Notes under the pieces: generated by a model
Seen by the model: the letters and a program-made list of their open reading frames with translations, nothing else
Database searches by the model: none
What the model was told of the DNA's origin: nothing
Program-made: the position numbers and the translations under genes
Shown: one piece after another, positions 35,790-40,779 of the stretch
How the letters are laid out: each line of letters starts with the position of its first letter
How positions within the stretch are numbered: the first letter of the stretch is position 1
DNA from: Methylococcales bacterium
Lineage (GTDB): Bacteria > Pseudomonadota > Gammaproteobacteria > JABHGC01
Reading direction: 5' to 3'
Assembly (NCBI GenBank): GCA_018672285.1
Contig: JABHGC010000273.1
Span: 1 to 40,779, forward strand
DNA length: 40,779 bases

Positions 35790-37037
35790 TTATTGTGGCA
35801 GATTAAACCGCAAATCATCACTGACGAACTTACTGATATTCTCGCTCAGGCCTTCTTTAGATGAGAGTATTTTGCATATTGTATTGACGTGCTCTTGGTA
35901 AAACTCAGAAGTTTCTTCAGGGAAGCGAAATAGCATCAAGCTCATCAATCGCGAGAACATCGTGTTAATTCGTCTGTCCACAACACGGCAATTCCCGCAA
36001 AGTGGTAGCTTTTCAAAATTGTTCGCATAATAATGCTCCCTAATCTCTTTTAACTTATCTCCACCCCGAATCTCTTTTGGCGTACTTTCGATCAAACTAC
36101 CAATTTGCAAACTACCATCATAGTCTCGACAGCATAGTGAAAATTCACCTCCTAAATGACTAAAAACAGTCGAGGCGGTCATTGCGTGACAATTTTGATT
36201 TAAATACGTTACCTCTGGAAATAGATTAGCTTCTTCAAAATAAGTGGTATCAGGAGCGAGACTGTTCATCAAACCAAAAGACATATCTCTAACAGGGTGG
36301 CGAGTGTACTCTCTAAATCTAACAATATAATCACCAATTTCAGCGACATTATCTTTTGAAACCACCATTGCTACTTCGAGAGTCATACCATTTTTCTTAA
36401 AAGACTCTTTTGCCAAGTTCATATTATCAATGAGCTGCTCCCACTCACCACCAAAGCGAATTTTTTCGTAAGTTGGCTTTGTAGAGCCATCAATGGAAAA
36501 ACGAATAAGAGAGCAGACATCTTGGTACTGAGAAAAAAGATCAATAAAGCGGTGTAGCAACAACCCATTGGTTGAAATACCCGCCCGCATTTTACGCTTT
36601 CTCAGCTCTCTAAATACGACTCCTAATCTCGGATTTGCTAAAGGGTCCCCGATAGTATGTAACGCTACAGTTCTCACGCCTTCAGAATGGTATCGATCAA
36701 GAATTTGAATCAGCTTTGCCTCTTCAATTTTACCTTTTTTTCTAGTCGACAAACTGGTCTTACACATTAGGCAATCAATATTACAGGTCGTATTAATTTC
36801 TAAAATAGCATGCGTCTTGGGGCTTTTAGGGACAATTGGCGACGGCCCTTTCCCAACAAAATCAGAGTAACTAAGGCTTTCCACAGAGTCCGCAAGCTGC
36901 TTTACTGCAACCGCTTTACCCGTCATTTTTTGCTCTGAGTAATATTTGTAATAGAGCACATCTTTTGATAGAGCAATTACTTTAGGGAATTTTCTGCCGA
37001 CTACCTGACGCAAACTGGCTTTGAATTTCGTCATCAT
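35790..37037 (-). CDS. Radical SAM/SPASM-domain protein (second)
   Basis: A 415-residue protein. I choose the ATG at 37035-37037, because GAGG lies five bases upstream of it, over an ATG at 37071-37073 with no ribosome binding site. NTTCNIDCLMCKTS gives the CX3CX2C motif at C85/C89/C92. GISTNGLLLHRF and RFSIDGSTKPTYEKIRFGG are radical SAM barrel blocks. SLCCRDYDGSLQIG and LPLCGNCRVVDRR supply SPASM-type cysteines. The N-terminal 70 residues are an extension of unknown role. It stands alone between two intergenic gaps, convergent with the plus-strand operon, and no precursor peptide is nearby. Inference: radical modification of a sugar or organic acid in the same pathway. Confidence 0.87.
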   Translation of the reverse strand: MMTKFKASLRQVVGRKFPKVIALSKDVLYYKYYSEQKMTGKAVAVKQLADSVESLSYSDFVGKGPSPIVPKSPKTHAILEINTTCNIDCLMCKTSLSTRKKGKIEEAKLIQILDRYHSEGVRTVALHTIGDPLANPRLGVVFRELRKRKMRAGISTNGLLLHRFIDLFSQYQDVCSLIRFSIDGSTKPTYEKIRFGGEWEQLIDNMNLAKESFKKNGMTLEVAMVVSKDNVAEIGDYIVRFREYTRHPVRDMSFGLMNSLAPDTTYFEEANLFPEVTYLNQNCHAMTASTVFSHLGGEFSLCCRDYDGSLQIGSLIESTPKEIRGGDKLKEIREHYYANNFEKLPLCGNCRVVDRRINTMFSRLMSLMLFRFPEETSEFYQEHVNTICKILSSKEGLSENISKFVSDDLRFNLPQ

Positions 37038-37042
37038 ACTAT

Positions 37043-37046
37043 CCTC
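37043..37046 (-). promoter_or_regulatory. Ribosome binding site deciding the radical SAM start
   Basis: GAGG on the minus strand, five bases before the ATG at 37035-37037. The upstream in-frame ATG at 37071-37073 has no comparable purine stretch, so the shorter protein is preferred. Confidence 0.65.
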
Positions 37047-37177
37047 ATTTAGCTTGCTAAAGAGATTCCCCATGCAACTCAGTTACTACAGTAGAATCAT
37101 TTATTGTTTTGGTTTCGAATCTACCACACTTGAGAACCTCTTGCACATACTCGCTTAAGCCAAACTAAAAAATCATC

Positions 37178-37204
37178 TTACTAACAATATCATAAGCTTA
37201 GTAA
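37178..37204 (-). terminator. Weak terminator-like hairpin after pseC
   Basis: On the minus strand TTACTAA and TTAGTAA form a seven-base AT-rich stem with a 13-base loop, and a run of six T follows five bases after the stem. It lies about 45 bases after the pseC stop. The stem is too weak for a confident intrinsic terminator. Confidence 0.25.
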
Positions 37205-37250
37205 CACATCGCAGAAAAATAGCATATCCATTCAGCAAGTAAAGACGAGG

Positions 37251-38405
37251 TTAACTTACTATCCCTGACACCAACGAGACAACCTGACTCTGATCTGCTG
37301 CTGTCATTTCTGGGTACACAGGCAGAGTAATGGCTTCATTGTAATATGCTTCAGCATCAGGGCACTCGATGACACGCTGTAAATGCTGCTGAAAATAGGG
37401 TTGCTTATAGACCGGCATATAGTGCAGGTTCACACCAATGCCCTCACCCCGCAGCTTATTAAAAATATCTTCATGGGATAACTTTTCATGAACTAACATT
37501 CGCACAACATAAATATGCCAACCAGACTGAAACTGCCCACCTACCTGCTGCACAGTCACGGGTAAATCTTTGAATGCCTCATTGTAACGTTCAGCAATTG
37601 CCTGCCGATGCCCTATAAATTGATCTAGCCGCTTTAATTGGCTCAGCCCTAAAGCAGCCTGAATATCCGTCATCCGATAATTAAAGCCCAATTCAAGCTG
37701 CTCATAATACCAAACACCATCAGGCTCGTTCACCATCAAACTAGGGTCTTTGGTTATGCCATGACTGCGTAACAACGTCATTTTATCTGCTAACGCTTGG
37801 TTATTTGTTACCGCCATGCCCCCTTCACCTGTTGTGATCGGTTTCACGGGGTGAAAGCTAAAAACTGTGATATCACTATACTCACAACACCCTACAGGGT
37901 TATTTTGGTATTGAGCGCCCAATGCATGACAAGCATCTTCTATCACGGAAAACCCATATTGCTTAGAGAGTTTTGAAATTTTTTCCATGTCGCATGGCAA
38001 ACCGCACAAGTGAACCACAACAACAACTTTTGGTAGTCGATTGTCTTTTTCTGCAATAATGAGTTTTTGTTCTAATTTTTCTGGGCTGATATTCCACGTT
38101 TCAGCGTCAATATCAACAAAATCAACATCCGCACCACAATACAAACCACAATTAGCTGAGGCGACAAACGTAATGGGTGTCGTCCATAGCAAATCTCCTG
38201 ATGACAAACCAAGTGCTAGGCATGCAACATGAAGAGCAGCCGTCCCGCTATTCACAGCAACTGCATAATCAGCACTGGTATAGCTGCAAATCGCTTGCTC
38301 AAATGCCGGTACCATTTGCCCTTGGGTCAAAAAATCTGACTTTAAAACATCGACAACAGCCTGAATGTCATCTTCAGAAATAGACTGCCTTCCGTATGGA
38401 ATCAT
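37251..38405 (-). CDS. pseC: UDP-4-amino-4,6-dideoxy-N-acetyl-beta-L-altrosamine transaminase
   Basis: A 384-residue DegT/DnrJ/EryC1/StrS-family PLP aminotransferase. It opens MIPYGRQSISEDDIQAVVDV and LKSDFLTQG, the PseC pattern. NSGTAALHVA (52-61), EDACHALGA (156-164) and K188 in FSFHPVKPITTGEGG, the internal aldimine lysine, are intact. It transfers an amino group from glutamate to C4 of the PseB product. It sits behind the CgeB-like glycosyltransferase and is separated from pseB by the radical SAM gene and the four plus-strand genes, although the two usually lie side by side. Housekeeping alternatives (ArnB/WecE types) are less likely from the motif pattern. Confidence 0.92.
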   Translation of the reverse strand: MIPYGRQSISEDDIQAVVDVLKSDFLTQGQMVPAFEQAICSYTSADYAVAVNSGTAALHVACLALGLSSGDLLWTTPITFVASANCGLYCGADVDFVDIDAETWNISPEKLEQKLIIAEKDNRLPKVVVVVHLCGLPCDMEKISKLSKQYGFSVIEDACHALGAQYQNNPVGCCEYSDITVFSFHPVKPITTGEGGMAVTNNQALADKMTLLRSHGITKDPSLMVNEPDGVWYYEQLELGFNYRMTDIQAALGLSQLKRLDQFIGHRQAIAERYNEAFKDLPVTVQQVGGQFQSGWHIYVVRMLVHEKLSHEDIFNKLRGEGIGVNLHYMPVYKQPYFQQHLQRVIECPDAEAYYNEAITLPVYPEMTAADQSQVVSLVSGIVS

Positions 38406-38414
38406 ATAGAATAC

Positions 38415-39422
38415 TCACTCGAAATAGTGCAAAAGGGTTTTTGAACGCTGAGCATGCGTATGGTCAGACACACATCTTGCCCGACTGTTGCTAGCCAATG
38501 CCTTAATACGGCTCGGATTGGACTGCAGTGTTTCAACATGCTCGTATAACTCATCTGCGGAACGATACGTTAATACTTCTTCACCCACATCAAATGCAGC
38601 ATCAAGCTCTTCCACCCACTCAGTAATTAGACAACTTCCAGAAGCGGGAATAGCAAATACCTGCAAACTCAAAATCGTATTTTGTTCACTAAAGGCATCA
38701 CGCTGTAATATATTGAGAACAATATCGGTGGCGTTATATAGATCATTTAAATCAGCACCAATAATATTTTTTTTGTCTTTCACACAAGATTCAAACTTAG
38801 GGTGTTTTCCATTAGACCAGCGCCCTCCCCACACAGTAAGACCTTTATCAATCAGCGGCTCTAAATAGCGCTCACGCCTACCGGATGGTTTACCCACAAA
38901 AGCAATAGGTGAAGTAAATTTTTGCAGTTGAGAGGCATTTAATGATAAAGGCTGATAATACGTTGTATCAACACCATGCGGTAAATATACGACTTGATCA
39001 TAACCCTCGGCATTAAGCACTCTTTGTGAGGCCATTGATACCGTAGCGACCAAATCCAATGCATTAATCCAACTCAGATCACTTTTAAAATACGAAGAGG
39101 CCGGCCCATCCATGTCGACATAAACCAGCTTTGCATTGGTATTTTCACGTAACTCAGAGAAATTAAATTTCAAGTTAGCACCCGTAAAGATAATGACATC
39201 TGGCTTGATATCATTTAGCACAAGCTTAAACTGAAATGTGCGCTCATTAATTTGCGCTTCTTTTTTGCCACCAAAAAGTGATTTTAATCTGAATTTTTTC
39301 TGACAGTAAATATGGTAATCAATTAACTCTACATCATGGTTAAGCTGCCGAAATCCGTTCGCATACTGCTGCATGTGAACACCCATCCAACCATCTAATC
39401 GACCTAGAATGAGTATTTTCAC
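38415..39422 (-). CDS. CgeB-like glycosyltransferase
   Basis: A 335-residue protein starting at a GTG, three bases after the carbamoyltransferase stop. KILILGRLDGWMGVHMQQ opens a GT-B N-domain. The C-terminal part has SLQVFAIPASGSCLITEW, a Phe/Tyr-rich loop with VGEEVLTYRSADELYEHV, and DHTHAQRSKTLL, the layout of the Glyco_trans_1_2 domain found in CgeB-type proteins. PHGVDTTYY marks the domain link. It is cytoplasmic. Known relatives take part in spore coat and surface polysaccharide glycosylation; donor and acceptor here are unknown. It lies between the carbamoyltransferase and pseC, so it may act on the same carbamoylated glycan. Confidence 0.82.
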   Translation of the reverse strand: MKILILGRLDGWMGVHMQQYANGFRQLNHDVELIDYHIYCQKKFRLKSLFGGKKEAQINERTFQFKLVLNDIKPDVIIFTGANLKFNFSELRENTNAKLVYVDMDGPASSYFKSDLSWINALDLVATVSMASQRVLNAEGYDQVVYLPHGVDTTYYQPLSLNASQLQKFTSPIAFVGKPSGRRERYLEPLIDKGLTVWGGRWSNGKHPKFESCVKDKKNIIGADLNDLYNATDIVLNILQRDAFSEQNTILSLQVFAIPASGSCLITEWVEELDAAFDVGEEVLTYRSADELYEHVETLQSNPSRIKALASNSRARCVSDHTHAQRSKTLLHYFE

Positions 39423-39425
39423 GCA

Positions 39426-40779
39426 CTAACCTTTGGTTACCAACACGTTTTCCATGACCAGGTACTCAAGATCAGAGCCAAATAACATATTCAATGCATC
39501 TTCAGGTGAACACACCATTGGCTCCCCTCTACGATTTAATGAGGTATTTAGCAACACCCCATTACCCGTGACTTCTTCCACTTTTTTCAGCAATTTATAG
39601 TACACAGGGTTAGTATCTTCTGTAACCACCTGGGCTCTAGCCGTACCATCTTCATGCACTACTTCAGGCACACGAGTATGCCAGCTTTTTTCCACATCAA
39701 AGGTAAACGTCATGTAAGGGGATGGGTGGCTCGTTTGTAGCATCTCCTCTGCAATGGTATCTAAAATACTGGGACAAAACGGACGCCATCGCTCTCGGTA
39801 CTTAATCTGCTCATTTACTTTATCAGCAATACCCGGAATATTGGGTACGCCTAGAATACTTCTGCAACCTAATGACCTTGGGCCAAACTCCATTCGCCCT
39901 TGAAACCATGAAATGGGGTCACCACCGGTTAATATTTTGGCAGCCGCCTCGGCGGCATCATCAACAATTTCAAATTTGGGTTTTTCAGGGTGATTTTTGC
40001 ATGCCTCAATACACTCTTCGGTCGTAAATGCAGGGCCTAAATAGGCATGCTCCATTTTTTTGACCGAATCACCCAGCTCATTCGCAACATAGGATGCAGC
40101 ACCAATGGCAGTTCCGGCATCACTGGCAGCAGGCTGCACAAACAACTCTTTCACCCCATCCATTGCAATAATACGCTGGTTTAATTTCACATTAAGCGCA
40201 ACACCACCAGCAAATGCTATTTTCCCTGTCTCTTTAATAATATCGCCGAGATGGTATTCAATCAGGTGTAATGCTACTTTTTCTAACAGCTGTTGAATGC
40301 TCGCCGCATAATCAATATAGGGGTCATCAATTTCATCACCACTACGCTTAGGCCCCAACCAATCAATTAACTTAGGGCTAAAGAAATACCCTTTACCACT
40401 GTCTTCATCTTTATAGCGTCGTAACCCAATGACATTGGCGTACTCAGTATTGACTTTGTACTCACCATTGCCGTATTCAACTAATCGGCTGAAGTCATAT
40501 TTATTAGGATCACCGTAAGGTGCCATCCCCATGACTTTAAACTCGCCATCGAGCATTTCAAAACCTAAATACTCAGTAATGGCACCATACAACCCACCTA
40601 ATGAATCAGGATCATAAAACTCTTTGATTTTGTGTATTTTACCATTTTCACCATAAGCAAAACTGGTGGTGGCATACTCGCCTTTACCATCGATGGTAAT
40701 AATCGCCGTCTTTTCTTTAAACCCACTCATGTGATACGCACTACTCGCGTGAGCTAGGTGATGCTCTATTGGATGAAAG
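39426..40779 (-). CDS. NodU/CmcH-family carbamoyltransferase, 5' end outside window
   Basis: The frame stays open to the right edge; the internal ATG at 40728-40730 is not the true start, because the codons before it read HHLAHASSAY, the conserved histidine motif of the TobZ/NodU Kae1-like carbamoyl-adenylate domain. About 451 codons are visible, so roughly 120 N-terminal residues should lie beyond the window. TIDGKGEYATT, VMGMAPYGDP and IAFAGGVALNVKLNQ are further Kae1-like blocks, and GRMEFGPRSLGCRSILG with LLNTSLNRRGEPMV marks the YrdC-like/C-terminal part. It carbamoylates a hydroxyl using carbamoyl phosphate and ATP. Inference: O-carbamoylation of a glycan sugar. Confidence 0.93.
   Translation of the reverse strand, partial: FHPIEHHLAHASSAYHMSGFKEKTAIITIDGKGEYATTSFAYGENGKIHKIKEFYDPDSLGGLYGAITEYLGFEMLDGEFKVMGMAPYGDPNKYDFSRLVEYGNGEYKVNTEYANVIGLRRYKDEDSGKGYFFSPKLIDWLGPKRSGDEIDDPYIDYAASIQQLLEKVALHLIEYHLGDIIKETGKIAFAGGVALNVKLNQRIIAMDGVKELFVQPAASDAGTAIGAASYVANELGDSVKKMEHAYLGPAFTTEECIEACKNHPEKPKFEIVDDAAEAAAKILTGGDPISWFQGRMEFGPRSLGCRSILGVPNIPGIADKVNEQIKYRERWRPFCPSILDTIAEEMLQTSHPSPYMTFTFDVEKSWHTRVPEVVHEDGTARAQVVTEDTNPVYYKLLKKVEEVTGNGVLLNTSLNRRGEPMVCSPEDALNMLFGSDLEYLVMENVLVTKG

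Overview
The window is a dense bacterial surface-glycan locus. I see 30 real protein genes in 40.8 kb, almost no non-coding DNA, and no RNA genes, insertion sequences, phage genes or CRISPR arrays. Gene content (pseudaminic and sialic-type acid genes, GT4 glycosyltransferases, MBOAT/SGNH, NodU-type carbamoyltransferase), the AT-leaning base composition and the purine-rich ribosome binding sites suggest a Gammaproteobacterium, perhaps marine. The species cannot be fixed from this sequence alone.

Layout. (a) 1-31084, minus strand: a run of 24 genes, most of them touching or overlapping (largest gap 59 bases), that looks like one very long operon read from pseB downwards. In transcription order: pseB, GNAT, aldo/keto reductase, large GT-like protein, pseI, pseG, a LeuA-like synthase, GT-like protein, pseF (SpsF type), GNAT, class III aminotransferase, PIG-L deacetylase, GT-like protein, neuB, methyltransferase, neuC, neuA, methyltransferase, ABC flippase, a second AsnB-like protein, radical SAM/SPASM protein, hexapeptide acetyltransferase, three GT4 glycosyltransferases, asnB, methyltransferase, MBOAT O-acyltransferase and an SGNH partner cut by the window edge. 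(b) 31085-31480: the only long non-coding stretch, a divergent promoter region. (c) 31481-35679, plus strand: a four-gene operon of a PhyH-type dioxygenase, a serine-acetyltransferase-like protein, a metallo-beta-lactamase-fold protein resembling the C-terminal part of CMP-Neu5Ac hydroxylase, and an ATP-grasp ligase. (d) 35790-40779, minus strand: a second radical SAM/SPASM protein, pseC, a CgeB-like glycosyltransferase and a carbamoyltransferase cut by the window edge.

How it fits together. PseB, PseC, a GNAT, PseG, PseI and an SpsF-type cytidylyltransferase form a full set for a CMP-activated pseudaminic-type acid. NeuC, NeuB and NeuA form a second set for a neuraminic- or legionaminic-type acid. 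Both lie in the same run of genes. GT4 enzymes and three unfamiliar GT-B-like proteins would build an oligosaccharide, the ABC protein would flip it, and methyl-, acetyl-, carbamoyl- and amido-transferases would decorate it. The parts with no ready explanation are the LeuA-like enzyme without its regulatory domain inside the pse block, the deacetylase/class III aminotransferase/GNAT module, the two radical SAM/SPASM proteins, the AsnB-like protein lacking its glutaminase cysteine, and above all the divergent PhyH/acyltransferase/CMAH-like/ATP-grasp operon. I read that operon as a candidate undescribed tailoring system for nonulosonic acids; this is inference.
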